From NCBI RefSeq assembly GCF_002197665.1, contig NZ_NBBJ01000003.1:248001-312000 (forward strand): a stretch of DNA of 64,000 nt. Direction: 5' to 3'. Positions 53,264-62,277 of the stretch are shown here, piece after piece; position 1 is the first letter of the stretch, and each line of letters starts with the position of its first letter. Source of the DNA: Sphingomonas mucosissima (GTDB lineage Bacteria; Pseudomonadota; Alphaproteobacteria; Sphingomonadales; Sphingomonadaceae). The notes below the pieces were generated by a model. That model saw only the letters and a program-made list of their open reading frames with translations, was not told where the DNA came from and made no database searches. The position numbers and the translations under genes are program-made.

Positions 53264-54013
53264 TCAGCTCGTCTTCTGGATCCGCGGCTCGATGCGCAGG
53301 TTCACCACGTCGCAGGCGGCCGAACGGGTGAGAATGAAGAGGATCGCTTCGGCAACCTCTCCGGCGTGCAGCATCTCGTGGTTGGCCACGGCCTCCCGCT
53401 TTTCCTCCGGGCTGCATTCCTGCATGTCGGTGTCGACGGAGCCGGGCTGAACCACGCTCACCTTGATGTTCTTGTCGGCGATTTCCTTGCGCAGCGTTTC
53501 GGCAAATGCCTGGATGCCGGCCTTGGTGGCGGCATAGACGCTCTCACCCTCCGCCTTGATCTCGGTGCTGATCGACCCGACGAACAGCAAGTGCCCGCCG
53601 CCTTGCTGCTCCATGCGCTTGATCGCGGCGCGGGCGCAGGCGAGATAGCCGACGAGGTTGGTTTCGATCACGTAGCGCCAGTCATCGTCCGCCATTTCAT
53701 GGATCGGCTGCGCGCCCAGCGCCGCGCAGGCGACCAGCATGTCGATCCCGCCCAGCTTTTCGTCGACCGCCGCGAAGACCTGCTCGATCCCATCCTCGGT
53801 GGCGGAATCGGCGATTACGCCGAACAGCTCACTGTCGCCGCCGCCCTCGCGCGCGCCGCTCAACGCCTCGTCCAGCGCTTCCTGATGCCGGCCAAAGGTC
53901 AGCACGCGCGCGCCCTCCGCTGCCAGTCGTTCCAGCGTGGCGCGCCCGATCCCGGTGGTGCCGCCGGTCAGCAGAATGCGTTTGCCGGCCAATTTGGTAT
54001 GCTCGATCGCCAT
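53264..54013 (-). CDS. short-chain dehydrogenase of the 52-56 kb operon
   Basis: A 249-residue SDR with LTGGTTGIGRATLERLA (cofactor site, about 15), CAALGAQPIHEM at the NNAG position, the catalytic Ser in FVGSISTEI, the YxxxK pair in YAATKAGIQAF and PGSVDTDMQECSPEEK. NNAG is replaced by ACAALG, a small departure. The start is 2 bases after the stop of the upstream gene, so the two are coupled. It probably works on the same substrate class as the adjacent zinc dehydrogenase. Confidence 0.85.
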   Translation of the reverse strand: MAIEHTKLAGKRILLTGGTTGIGRATLERLAAEGARVLTFGRHQEALDEALSGAREGGGDSELFGVIADSATEDGIEQVFAAVDEKLGGIDMLVACAALGAQPIHEMADDDWRYVIETNLVGYLACARAAIKRMEQQGGGHLLFVGSISTEIKAEGESVYAATKAGIQAFAETLRKEIADKNIKVSVVQPGSVDTDMQECSPEEKREAVANHEMLHAGEVAEAILFILTRSAACDVVNLRIEPRIQKTS

Positions 54014-54015
54014 GA

Positions 54016-56238
54016 TTACTCCCAAGTGATCACCAGCCGGCCGTTGGCCGGCACGTTATAGTCGATGCGGCCGTCGGAGCTTGCATAGGGGCGGAGCGCA
54101 TCGCCGTCGGAGGTCGTCACCACTGCCTTCGGCAGCTTGTGCCGCTTCACCCGCACCAGCCGCAGATTGGCGGTGCACGGCTCGCTGCCGTCGAGCGTCA
54201 GGGTGAGCGCCCGGTCACCGGTGCGCTCGATCCCGCGGACCAGATAATCGCTGTACAGCCGGAAAGGCGCACCCTCCACGTTATGAAACGCGCGCGTCGC
54301 AAAGATGAAGGCTGCGCCCGCACCATAGACCTCCTGCCCGACCTGCCCCGCCTGCTGCCCGTCGGGATAAAGGTCTTCGAGCGGAAACGAGAGTTTGGGA
54401 TCGACATGCCCGTTCGGCTCGCGCTGCTTGTCGGCAATCGCTTCGGGCGGCAGCGCGTCCGGATAATAATACCAGGCGCGCGACAGCACGTATTTGCAAT
54501 ATTCGTTGACCAGCATGCGCGCTTCGGGCTCGAGATCGGGGCCGCCGTCCCGCAGGTAGCGATCAAACGCGACAAAGCTGTCGAAGCATTCGTACATCGC
54601 CATATACGGCGCGTCCTGGAGACAGGTGACTGCCAGGAACGTCTCGTAGGCCGCGGCATGGCCGACCTGGCTGTCCCAGATCACCGAATTGTGCAGGAAG
54701 CTCGCCAGATAGACGTAGCTTTGCTCCAGATAGAGGTCGTTGTTCGTGATCCGCCACAGCCGCATGCACGCCGCCGCGCCCCATGCGGTCAGGTTCGCCT
54801 GGTAGTTGACGTTGAAGCGCAGTCCGATCGCCGCATCGATCGCGCTGCGCGCCTCGTCCAGGTACAGCTTGTCGTCGGTCAGCTCGAACGCTTGCAGCAT
54901 TACCCAGGCGTAGATGCCGCCCACGTCGGTCTGCCCGCGCCCGTCCGCCGGCGCACTCTGCGTGATCACCGCGAAGTCGGTGACGTTGTACTGGATCGGC
55001 CAACGATAGTCGAAATGCCGCGCCGCCTTCACGGCATAGTCCAGCGATTGCAGGAACAGCGCGCGCGCATCGTCGTCGCCGTCCAGCGCCAGGATGCCAA
55101 GGTTCAGCAGCGGGTGGTAAAGATACCAGCTGTCGACCGCATCGGCGTCCTTGTCCTTGCCGACATTCGGCAGATACCGCCGCAGCGTCTTGAGCTTGGG
55201 ATCGTAGAATTTCGTCAGGCCCTTTTTCAGCTCGGTTTCGAGCGGCAGCGGGTCGCCGCGCCACTTGCCCCAGCCGTGCAGCGCCGCGATCACCGACATC
55301 TGCACCATGATGTCGGGATATTCCGCGCCGGTGTATGGGTGGACATACAGGTGGCCATAATGGCGGATGGTCGCTTCCGGTGCCTCGGCCAGGTCGCGCG
55401 CCGCCCGCTCCGCCCGATCGATCCAGTCGCGATATTGGACGGCGGGCAGCTCCAGCATCCGATATGCCGCGCCCAGCATCTGCACGAACTGGCGCGCGGA
55501 CTCCCGCTCGTGCGGCGGCGCCTGGTGACGAAAGACCAGGATCGCGTCGGAGATGATGACCGGCTTGCCGGCGGGCAGCGCTGCCTTCGCCGGCTCGGTG
55601 TCGCGCGAAGGGCATGGCATCAGATAGCCAAGCTCGGGCCACTCACCGCCGACCACGCCGTCGGGCGTGGTGCCCGTGGCACAGTAATAATCGTTCAGCG
55701 CCGTCAGGTTCTGGAAGTAGAGCACGTTGCCAAAGCCCGGCTCATCGATGCGGAAATAGATCAGCCCGCCATTATGCCCGCGCTGCGCCGCCTCGACATT
55801 GCCGCTCGCAGCCAGGGGATCGTCTCCTTCACCCAGCGGGTAAAGATCGCGCGGTGCGAAGGGCAAGGTCATGTCACTAGCGGGCGTCAGCTCCACCGTG
55901 ATGCGAAGCCGCTCCAGCGCGTCCTTGCTCCGTTGCAAGGCGATGATGTGCGTGCCCGTAGCACTGGTGATCTCGATGCGTGCCGCTTCGCCAGGTGCGC
56001 AACGCAGGGACTTGCAGGTGAACGGCCCGGCAAGGAAAGCGGCGCGGACGGCAAGCCCGCCCTGCCCCGGCCGCCGAACAATGGCGAACACGGAATCATG
56101 CGCCGCGCGTACCTCTACCGCCAGTTCACCGATATCAAACTTCGTCAGCTCCTTGCCGCCGCTGTGAAGCGTTTCGCGCAGCGCCAGCAGATAGGGGCTA
56201 ACTGGTGGTGGCAGGGTTTTCACCTTTGTTGCCATCAT
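54016..56238 (-). CDS. large uncharacterised protein with glycosidase-like helical barrel
   Basis: A 740-residue cytoplasmic protein with no signal peptide. I do not recognise a named family. The first 200 residues are beta-rich. From about 270 to 600 the sequence is a run of paired amphipathic helices with aromatic-rich turns (HYGHLYVHPYTGAEYPDIMVQ, DSWYLYHPLLNLGIL, RWPIQYNVTDFAVI, QTDVGGIYAWVMLQAF). This resembles the (alpha/alpha)6 barrel of six-hairpin glycosidases and polysaccharide lyases. A C-terminal beta-domain (about 660-740) resembles those of sugar enzymes. The start MMATKVK follows GGAGAAGG. First gene of an operon with an SDR and a zinc dehydrogenase, hence a role in sugar catabolism is inferred. 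Confidence 0.7.
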   Translation of the reverse strand: MMATKVKTLPPPVSPYLLALRETLHSGGKELTKFDIGELAVEVRAAHDSVFAIVRRPGQGGLAVRAAFLAGPFTCKSLRCAPGEAARIEITSATGTHIIALQRSKDALERLRITVELTPASDMTLPFAPRDLYPLGEGDDPLAASGNVEAAQRGHNGGLIYFRIDEPGFGNVLYFQNLTALNDYYCATGTTPDGVVGGEWPELGYLMPCPSRDTEPAKAALPAGKPVIISDAILVFRHQAPPHERESARQFVQMLGAAYRMLELPAVQYRDWIDRAERAARDLAEAPEATIRHYGHLYVHPYTGAEYPDIMVQMSVIAALHGWGKWRGDPLPLETELKKGLTKFYDPKLKTLRRYLPNVGKDKDADAVDSWYLYHPLLNLGILALDGDDDARALFLQSLDYAVKAARHFDYRWPIQYNVTDFAVITQSAPADGRGQTDVGGIYAWVMLQAFELTDDKLYLDEARSAIDAAIGLRFNVNYQANLTAWGAAACMRLWRITNNDLYLEQSYVYLASFLHNSVIWDSQVGHAAAYETFLAVTCLQDAPYMAMYECFDSFVAFDRYLRDGGPDLEPEARMLVNEYCKYVLSRAWYYYPDALPPEAIADKQREPNGHVDPKLSFPLEDLYPDGQQAGQVGQEVYGAGAAFIFATRAFHNVEGAPFRLYSDYLVRGIERTGDRALTLTLDGSEPCTANLRLVRVKRHKLPKAVVTTSDGDALRPYASSDGRIDYNVPANGRLVITWE

Positions 56239-56461
56239 GCCCTTCTCCGTTCAGGTGCCACCACTAAGCTGTCACCGCCCGGGTTGTTCCGCCTCCTTCG
56301 CGAAGAAAGGTAACGGGGCTAATCTCTGTTAAGTAAAAGAAAAAGATCGCGAACAATTGAAGCGCTGCGCGGTGCAGGTGCCGACAGCGCGTCCGCACGC
56401 AAGACTTGAGGACCGATCAACAGGGAGGCGAGTTACAAGGGTCAGATGGGCAGGAGATTGC

Positions 56462-56560
56462 ATGTTTTTCCTATTCTCACGGCGGCTGGGCTGCGCAGGG
56501 TCGCTGATCGTATCGCTCGGCATCACCCTTCTGCTCCTGTATCTGCTCGGCTGGCTGTGA
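56462..56560 (+). CDS. 32-residue hydrophobic peptide coupled to the M48 peptidase
   Basis: The ATG at 56462 has GGAG 5 bases upstream, and its TGA stop (56558-56560) overlaps the ATG of the peptidase gene (TGATG). The peptide is MFFLFSRRLGCAGSL followed by a leucine-rich membrane helix ending in LLLYLLGWL. Charged RR near the N-terminus should keep that end cytoplasmic. Codon overlap strongly suggests translational coupling, so it may act as a leader peptide or a small membrane partner of the peptidase. A longer frame to 56357 has no good ribosome site. Confidence 0.7.
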   Translation: MFFLFSRRLGCAGSLIVSLGITLLLLYLLGWL

Positions 56561-58026
56561 TGCGGCGGCTCGCGCGTATCGTCGCGCTTCCCCTCGCCTG
56601 CGCGCTGGGAAGCTGTGGCTCCGGCGCCTCCACCGATCCTGCAACGGCGATCTCACCGGAGGATCGGGCGCTCGGCGCGGAGCAGCACGCTGCGCTGCTG
56701 AATGAGTTCGGCGGCGAATATGGCGGCGGCACCGCGCGCTACGTTCGCGACACCGGCGAACGCATCGCCGCCGCTGCGGGGCTCCAGGGGCAATGCACCT
56801 TTACTCTCGTCAACAGCGCGGTGGTGAACGCCTTTGCGGTGCCCGGCTGCTACATCTATGTCACCCGCGGCCTCGTGGCGGTGGTGACGAGTGAGGCGGA
56901 GCTGGCGTCCGTCCTGGGGCATGAGCTTGGTCATATCGTTGGCCGCCATGCCCAGCGGCAGCAAAGCAGCTCGATCTGGCGGCAGCTCGGCGTCATCGCG
57001 GTCGCGGTGACGGGATCGGAGCGGCTCACGCGGCTTGCCAATCAGGCCGCGCAATATTTCGGCCTGCGTTATTCCCGCACTCAGGAATATGCGGCCGACG
57101 ACCTCGCCGTCCGCTACCTCCAGAGCGCGGGCTATGATGTTTTTGCCGCGGCGGACATGCTGACGGCCCTGCAGCGCCAGGAAAGCTTCATGGCGCGGCT
57201 TCAGCGCGCAGACGGCGCCCGCAGCCTGCCCGAATGGGCGCTCAGCCATCCGTTGACCGAACGGCGGATCGCGCGCGCGCGCGAAACGGCCGTCGAAACC
57301 GGACTGGCCGATGACGCCCTGCCGGAAAACGAGGCGCCCTATTTCGCCGCGGTCGACGGCCTGCTCTTCGGCGACGATCCCGAACAGGGCTTTGTTATCG
57401 GCAGCCGCTTTGCGCATCCGGTGATGCGCATCTCGTTCGAGGCGCCGGCTGGCTTTTCGCTCGCCAACAGCCCGCGTGCGATCCGCCTGACCGGGCCGAA
57501 CGGCATTTCGGGCGAATTCGGCGGCAGCCCGTTGCCCCCGGGCGGGCTCGGCCGATACGCCGAGGCGCTCGCCGCGCACGTGGTCGGCGATGCGCCGGCC
57601 GACATTACCGATCTATCGGAAGTGCTGGTCAACGGGCTTCCCGCCATCATCCTGCAGGTGCGTATCGCGGTTCGCGACGGCGCGGTGCCGCTGGCCATGG
57701 CGGTGTACGATGGCGGGGACGGTCAAGCCTATCACTTCATCATCGCCTCGCCGCCAGCGGATGGCAGCGCGCAGGCGATCGCGCGCCTGTTCGCCTCGTT
57801 TCGCCGCTTGTCGCCAGACGAAGCGGCGGCGTTGCGCCCGCGCGTGATCCGCACCGTGCGCGTCGGGCCTGGCGACACGCCGGCCACCCTCGCCGCTCGC
57901 ACCATAGACCCTGCCCCCGGCCCGCTCGTCGCGCTGCTCAATGGACTTGATCAGCGACCGCTTCGCGCGGGCAGCCCGGCAAAGATCGTCACGTTTGCCG
58001 ACCGTCCGAACGCCGCTGCGCCCTGA
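56560..58026 (+). CDS. M48-family lipoprotein metalloprotease
   Basis: A 488-residue peptidase of the M48 family (LoiP/BepA-like). A signal peptide ends in a lipobox LGSC (Cys19). The zinc site is HELGH (His121, Glu122, His125), with the third ligand Glu176 in TQEYAADDLAVRYL. Residues about 250-440 form a C-terminal accessory region, and the last 50 residues (RTVRVGPGDTPATLAART and on) look like a LysM-type peptidoglycan-binding domain. It probably degrades misfolded outer-membrane proteins in the periplasm. Translation is coupled to the preceding 32-residue peptide. Confidence 0.9.
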   Translation: MRRLARIVALPLACALGSCGSGASTDPATAISPEDRALGAEQHAALLNEFGGEYGGGTARYVRDTGERIAAAAGLQGQCTFTLVNSAVVNAFAVPGCYIYVTRGLVAVVTSEAELASVLGHELGHIVGRHAQRQQSSSIWRQLGVIAVAVTGSERLTRLANQAAQYFGLRYSRTQEYAADDLAVRYLQSAGYDVFAAADMLTALQRQESFMARLQRADGARSLPEWALSHPLTERRIARARETAVETGLADDALPENEAPYFAAVDGLLFGDDPEQGFVIGSRFAHPVMRISFEAPAGFSLANSPRAIRLTGPNGISGEFGGSPLPPGGLGRYAEALAAHVVGDAPADITDLSEVLVNGLPAIILQVRIAVRDGAVPLAMAVYDGGDGQAYHFIIASPPADGSAQAIARLFASFRRLSPDEAAALRPRVIRTVRVGPGDTPATLAARTIDPAPGPLVALLNGLDQRPLRAGSPAKIVTFADRPNAAAP

Positions 58027-58154
58027 AGCAATAACTCGGCCGGTCGCAAAGACAACGAGCTCACTGGCCCAGCCGCCATCCGCACTTTGAGCAAGTACAT
58101 CAAAATGACGGGAAAATACCGGCGCCGCTCGGCGACATGTCCCGATCGTTTCGC

Positions 58155-58307
58155 TTACTGCTCCAGCCCCATGCGCCGACGCATCTCGCGGTCACGCCGA
58201 TCGCGTCTCGCCTCACGTTCTTTCTGCATCCGCCGCACCTTGAGGATTTTCATGGTCGACAGCGCAACAACCGGCGTTGCGATCCCCGCCGCAAGTAACA
58301 GTGACAT
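58155..58307 (-). CDS. 50-residue membrane-tethered basic protein
   Basis: The ATG at 58307 follows a GGGGGA ribosome site. The product starts MSLLLAAGIATPVVALSTMK, one hydrophobic segment, then a strongly basic and acidic helix (VRRMQKEREARRDRRDREMRRRM) ending GLEQ. It resembles small single-helix proteins found next to phage-shock or envelope genes, but I cannot assign a family. It is below the usual length cut-off for gene calling. Codon choice and ribosome site support it. Confidence 0.65.
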   Translation of the reverse strand: MSLLLAAGIATPVVALSTMKILKVRRMQKEREARRDRRDREMRRRMGLEQ

Positions 58308-58642
58308 CTGTTTTCCCCCGAAAACTATGCCCGGGAAATAACCGATTCGGATGTTTCATGAAATACATGATTCAAGAAGGTGGTGATCCGCTCATGGACA
58401 GTCGCTTGAAATATAGGCGATTGACTTCCTGGCAGATGATACCGCCCATTTTTCCGCTTCTTGCGTAAAGTACCTCAGAAACCCGCCGCCTGGCGGCGCG
58501 TCAGGTGATATCCCGTGGCGAACGCCAGACCGGTAAGTAGAGGCGCCAGCCAAAGACGCGCGCGCGCAGCCCGGTGGCGAGTTCAATCAGCAATGCGCTC
58601 CTTTGGCGACTGGTGACGCCCCGAGTCGTTCGCCCACCAGGG
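58308..58642. other. gene-free stretch between small protein and stress-protein remnant
   Basis: Less GC-rich up to about 58470, probably with the promoter of the 50-residue protein. Minus-strand frames here show no family pattern, and they may be decayed sequence like the neighbouring stress-protein remnant. Confidence 0.4.
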
Positions 58643-59010
58643 TTATCCGGCGATGAGGATCGGCAGAGTCGCGCCAACCGCCACATTACGCGTGACGCTG
58701 CCTGGGCTGATCTGCCGCACGCGAAAACGGGCGAAGCCCCCAACAGAAAAGACGTCAGCGCCGGCTGCCTGCGCATAGCCCGCCTTGGCAATAGCTGGCG
58801 ATCCGCTTGCCCGGGCGTTCAATCCATTTAGCGTGCAGTGACGTACTACGTCGTCATGGCTGTCCCGCTCGCTCTCGACCGCGCCGGACGCCGGCTCAAC
58901 GGTAACCACGTCGATGGCGGCGCCTGAGTCGGTGAGTCGCACAAGCGCGTGAACAGCCCGGCGGGCGTCTGCCGTCGGTTTTCAGCCAAGTACGGCCGTT
59001 GAGTGCGCGC
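58643..59010 (-). pseudogene. universal stress protein (UspA), decayed
   Basis: The minus strand reads as the second half of a tandem UspA protein: RRAVHALVRLTDSGAAIDVV, then a long helix, then GADVFSVGGFARFRVRQISPGSVTRNV and the terminal LPILIAG and TAA. The frame upstream is broken by a TGA at 58982-58984, at a place where family members usually have a Trp (VLGW-KPTADAR). Beyond it a short DLILLAG remnant lies in another frame. A GTG at 58942 could still express the last 100 residues, but no first domain is left, so it is most likely a pseudogene. Confidence 0.7.
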
Positions 59011-59137
59011 CACCGCCTATCCCGCCAACAGGATCAGGTCAGCGATCTGTCAATTGCGTCCCAGGTGATCGAGAAGCCAGTCTCCGGACCCGCGATCACT
59101 GTGTCAATCAGCCCATTTGGACTGCCAGAAATCGCAT

Positions 59138-59168
59138 GCGGCCCCGCCCTTTGTGGGGACGGGGCCGC
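59138..59168 (-). terminator. strong hairpin after the Tim44-like gene
   Basis: A 9-bp perfect GC stem (59138-59146 with 59160-59168) whose loop holds a further CCC/GGG pairing. It is 16 bases beyond the stop of the minus-strand Tim44-like gene. A short T-rich stretch follows on that strand. Confidence 0.7.
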
Positions 59169-59183
59169 GTCGCGATCAGCCGA

Positions 59184-60215
59184 TCAGGCTGCCTGGATCG
59201 CCGACAGGCGCCATTGCCCCTGCGGCTCGCGCTTGAAGGTCCACAGCTCGGTTGTGTCGGTGGCGCGCGACGGATCGCCCTCCACGACTTCACCGGTGCT
59301 GCGGTCGAGCATCACGTCCACGCCTTCGTAACGCATGGCGATGGTTGCATAATCCACCGGTCCTTCACGCCACGCTTCGGCCACTTCCGCGTCGAGCAGG
59401 CGCGTGCCCGTCACGCTGTTGCGCCGTCCGGAGGTTGCGTTCTGGCTCAGCTCCTCGGCGAAATAGGACATCACTTCCGGCGTCGTGCGCTCACGCAGCC
59501 GGGCGAAGTCCTCGTTCGAGAACGCGTCCTGCACCTCGGTCAGCAGGCGCTCGAAATCCTGCCGGTCCGCGTCATTGATCGCGATGTCTTCGCTGGCCTG
59601 CTGCGGCGCGAGCGCCGAAGGGAAGCCGCGCGTCGGTGCCGCGGCAGCCGACGACTGCGGCTGGGATCCGGTAAACGGAAATACCGTCGCTCCGCCCCCC
59701 GTGCCGCCAGCCACCGCGCCATTGCCGGAGAAGCCGTGGCGGGCACCAGCCATCGCCGGCGCCGGTCCAGCACCGGAGCGGCGGCGGAACATGCGGAACA
59801 GGAAGAACACGAGGCCGCCGATCAACACGATCTGGAGCAGCGCCATCACGGCGCCCGCGCCGCCCAAGGCCCCGAGCCCACCGCCCAGCAGCGCGCCAAT
59901 CAGGCCGCCAGCCAGCAATCCGCCGAGCAGCCCGCGACCCATGCCGCCGCGCCCCGCCGTCGCCGCCGCGCCGGCCGCACCCGGCTGCGCCGCCTGGGTG
60001 CCGGCCGCCGGCCGGTCGGTCATGGAGCGCTGCATGGGCGCGGTCTGGCGCGGCGCGACATTCGTCGCGGCCGGCGCATTATAGGTGCGCGCGCCGCGGC
60101 TGCCGAAGCTGCCGCCACGCCGCGCATCGGCTTCGATCGGAAGGGTAAGCATCACGGTAGCCGCAAGGCCCAGGCCCACAGCCCCGAGGGTACCTTTCTT
60201 CAACCGGATCATCAT
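59184..60215 (-). CDS. Tim44-like domain membrane protein
   Basis: A 343-residue protein. The start at 60215 (MMIRLKKGTLGAVGLGLAAT) has GGAG upstream and a signal-anchor helix. A low-complexity Gly/Ala/Arg region (40-110) follows, then a membrane helix (ALLQIVLIGGLVFFLFRMF, about 125-145). The C-terminal Tim44/MBA1-type domain (about 210-343) has DFERLLTEVQDAFSNEDFARLRERTTPEV, a conserved helix-plus-sheet unit, and LWTFKREPQGQWRLSAIQA at the end. The fold binds membranes or other proteins, and its bacterial role is not settled. It has a strong terminator 16 bases downstream. Confidence 0.88.
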   Translation of the reverse strand: MMIRLKKGTLGAVGLGLAATVMLTLPIEADARRGGSFGSRGARTYNAPAATNVAPRQTAPMQRSMTDRPAAGTQAAQPGAAGAAATAGRGGMGRGLLGGLLAGGLIGALLGGGLGALGGAGAVMALLQIVLIGGLVFFLFRMFRRRSGAGPAPAMAGARHGFSGNGAVAGGTGGGATVFPFTGSQPQSSAAAAPTRGFPSALAPQQASEDIAINDADRQDFERLLTEVQDAFSNEDFARLRERTTPEVMSYFAEELSQNATSGRRNSVTGTRLLDAEVAEAWREGPVDYATIAMRYEGVDVMLDRSTGEVVEGDPSRATDTTELWTFKREPQGQWRLSAIQAA

Positions 60216-60657
60216 ATCTCCTTCCACGAACATTGTTTTGCCTTTGAACCCGAACGCACCGATGCGACGCTGGCCGCATGGAATTGGCCGGACCGCCACA
60301 CTTGCGTCGCGACATCGCCCGCAACCGCCGTCTGCCCACGACCGAAACGGCGGCGCAGCGCAGGACGGATCGAGGGTAGCACCGCATCAGCGGCCGTCAT
60401 CGCACACTCCACATCTGAGGGCTCGGCCGGTGAGATCACGATGATGCCGGGCCCGATACCATGCGGTCCGACATCACACCCAAGTCATAGGGTGTCAGAG
60501 GGGCCCGGCCCGCCCAGACAATCTGGGGGAAATAGGCCGCCAAATCAAGGTGCGCGGCCGTACCCGCGCCGAAAACGGCCAGTGCGGTACCCTTTGAGGC
60601 CGCCTCCGTCCGGTTACCCGCTTTGCATGGCCGGTGCATCGTCCCCATGTTGGGTCC
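60216..60657. other. 442-base divergent intergenic region
   Basis: Between the Tim44-like and SirB1-type genes. Minus-strand frames (for example 60212-60439) lack a recognisable pattern. It probably contains both promoters, but no confident -35/-10 pair is visible. Confidence 0.45.
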
Positions 60658-61482
60658 ATGGCCTCTCCCGTTCCTTTCCCGCTCGACGAAGATCTGACGC
60701 GTCTCGGCCTTGTCGACGATGAGGAGATCGTCCTCGACGAGGCGGCGCTCGCGCTGGCGCTGCTCGATCATCCCGCAGTCGATCTTGCCCCTTATTACCA
60801 GACGCTCGACGAGATCACTGCAGGGCTCCGCCGCATCGGCACGGATGCCGACACCGCCGCCGACCAGGCAGAGGTGCTGTCCGCCGTGCTGGCCGAGGAG
60901 TTTGGTTTCCTCGGCGATGACGTGACCTATGACGATCCCGACAATGCCGATCTGATCCGGGTGCTCGATCGCCGGCGCGGCCTCCCGATCAGCCTGTCGA
61001 TCCTTTACGTCGCCGCCGCGCGCCGGCTGGGCTGGCATGCGCAGGTGCTGGATGTGCCAGGCCATGTGCTCGTGCTGGTCGGCATGGATGAAGCGCCGGT
61101 GATCATTGATCCGTTCGCCGCCGGCGCCCGCGTCGGCGCCGAGCGTTTCGCCGCACTGCTCCAGACGTTCTCGGCGCCCGCAGAGCCGGTGACCCAGGTC
61201 AGCGCCATGCCGAACCGCGCCGTGCTGATCCGCCTGCTGCAAAATCAGGCGAGCCGCGCCGAGCAGGCGGGGCAAGGCCGCCGCGCGTTGATCCTCTACA
61301 CCCGCATGACGGTGATGGCGCCCGAATATGCCCATGCCTGGTGGCAGCGCGCCCGGCTCGAGCTGGTCGACGGCGATGTCGCGAGCGCGCGCAGCAGCCT
61401 TGGCACCATTCTGGAAATCACGCGCGAACCGGAACTGCGCGGTCGCGTGTCCGAGATGCTGGGGATGCTTACCTCGCCCTGA
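60658..61482 (+). CDS. SirB1-type transglutaminase-like/TPR protein
   Basis: A 274-residue protein of the SirB1/YchA family. The ATG at 60658 is preferred (a GTG at 60634 is possible). The N-terminal part (about 20-190) is the SirB1 transglutaminase-like domain, with VLDRRRGLPISLSILYVAAARRLGWHAQ and VPGHVLV. Such proteins lack the complete catalytic triad of true transglutaminases. The C-terminal part (195-270) contains TPR-like helices (GRRALILYTRMTVMAPEYAHAWWQRARLEL). Its function is unknown. Confidence 0.88.
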   Translation: MASPVPFPLDEDLTRLGLVDDEEIVLDEAALALALLDHPAVDLAPYYQTLDEITAGLRRIGTDADTAADQAEVLSAVLAEEFGFLGDDVTYDDPDNADLIRVLDRRRGLPISLSILYVAAARRLGWHAQVLDVPGHVLVLVGMDEAPVIIDPFAAGARVGAERFAALLQTFSAPAEPVTQVSAMPNRAVLIRLLQNQASRAEQAGQGRRALILYTRMTVMAPEYAHAWWQRARLELVDGDVASARSSLGTILEITREPELRGRVSEMLGMLTSP

Positions 61483-61641
61483 ACCGGCGCTGCCGGCTGG
61501 GCGCGCCGCGGCAAGGCGGACCAGGGCAGCACCGCTCAGTCCAGCATGTCGCCGAGCCCCATCACGGCGGTAAGAGGCACTAGGTTACAACTCCGGTGCC
61601 CCTCAGCCGCCATCGGGCGCCCGACCAAGCCGAAGCGCGGC

Positions 61642-62277
61642 TTACATGCGCTTCGTGGCGCCGATCCGATCGGTGTCGAGCATCTCTGTCAGCTCCACCC
61701 CCGCGATCCCGTCCCGCGACCAGGACAGGATGCCCGGCCGCTCGACGCCCGGTGCCAGTTGCAGCTTCACCGTCATGCCGGGCGTGAAGCGGCCGTCATG
61801 CACGATCTTCGCCCCGTTGCGCGACACCTCGCGCAGCCGCACGATCTGCAAGCCCAGTTCGCTGCGAACCACCACCGCCTTTTCCGGCCACCAGCGCCGC
61901 CGGCGCCGGTGCGTCGCGCGCTCCTCGGTCAGCCGCTGCATCAGCGCCGCGCTGTCGATCGCGGCGGCGAGCTTCAGCCCGCACTGGCCCGGCTGCACCC
62001 AGATCACCTCGCCGGTCAGCGAACAACTGTCCGACACATCTACCGTCAATCGTTCGCCCAGGAGCGGCTGCAACCGGGTGGAAAGCACCATGCCATCATC
62101 GGAAAGGCTCAGCACACGCGCCAGTCCCGGTTTCTCTCCGGCCGATGCGCGTCCAGCGCCCGATACAGGGAATAGCCGCACGGCCCGCGCCCGCCCCGGT
62201 ACCCGGCCTGCCGCCCCGCCACGCGGTCCGGTGATCCCTAGGCTCGGCCCAGCAAACTGGTGTTCTTCGTATCCCAC
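61642..62277 (-). CDS. PilZ-domain c-di-GMP-binding protein
   Basis: A 211-residue protein. The GTG start at 62277 has GGGAG 7 bases upstream, and the longer frame is low-complexity. Two PilZ-like beta-barrels may be present: about 50-115 (ARVLSLSDDGMVLSTRLQPLLGERLTV then SLTGEVIWVQPGQCGLKL) and about 125-205 (RWWPEKAVVVRSELGLQIVRLREVSRNGAKIVHDGRFTPGMTV, then PGILSWSRDGIAGVELTE). The RxxxR and NxSxxG signature of c-di-GMP binders is only partly visible (LREVSRNGAKI), so nucleotide binding is uncertain. Confidence 0.8.
   Translation of the reverse strand: MGYEEHQFAGPSLGITGPRGGAAGRVPGRARAVRLFPVSGAGRASAGEKPGLARVLSLSDDGMVLSTRLQPLLGERLTVDVSDSCSLTGEVIWVQPGQCGLKLAAAIDSAALMQRLTEERATHRRRRRWWPEKAVVVRSELGLQIVRLREVSRNGAKIVHDGRFTPGMTVKLQLAPGVERPGILSWSRDGIAGVELTEMLDTDRIGATKRM

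Noticed and set aside
54139..56313. 724-residue open frame antisense to the large operon gene
   Set aside because: Arg/His/Gln-rich translation without family patterns; typical antisense frame of a high-GC gene. The minus-strand gene has a ribosome site and coupled neighbours.
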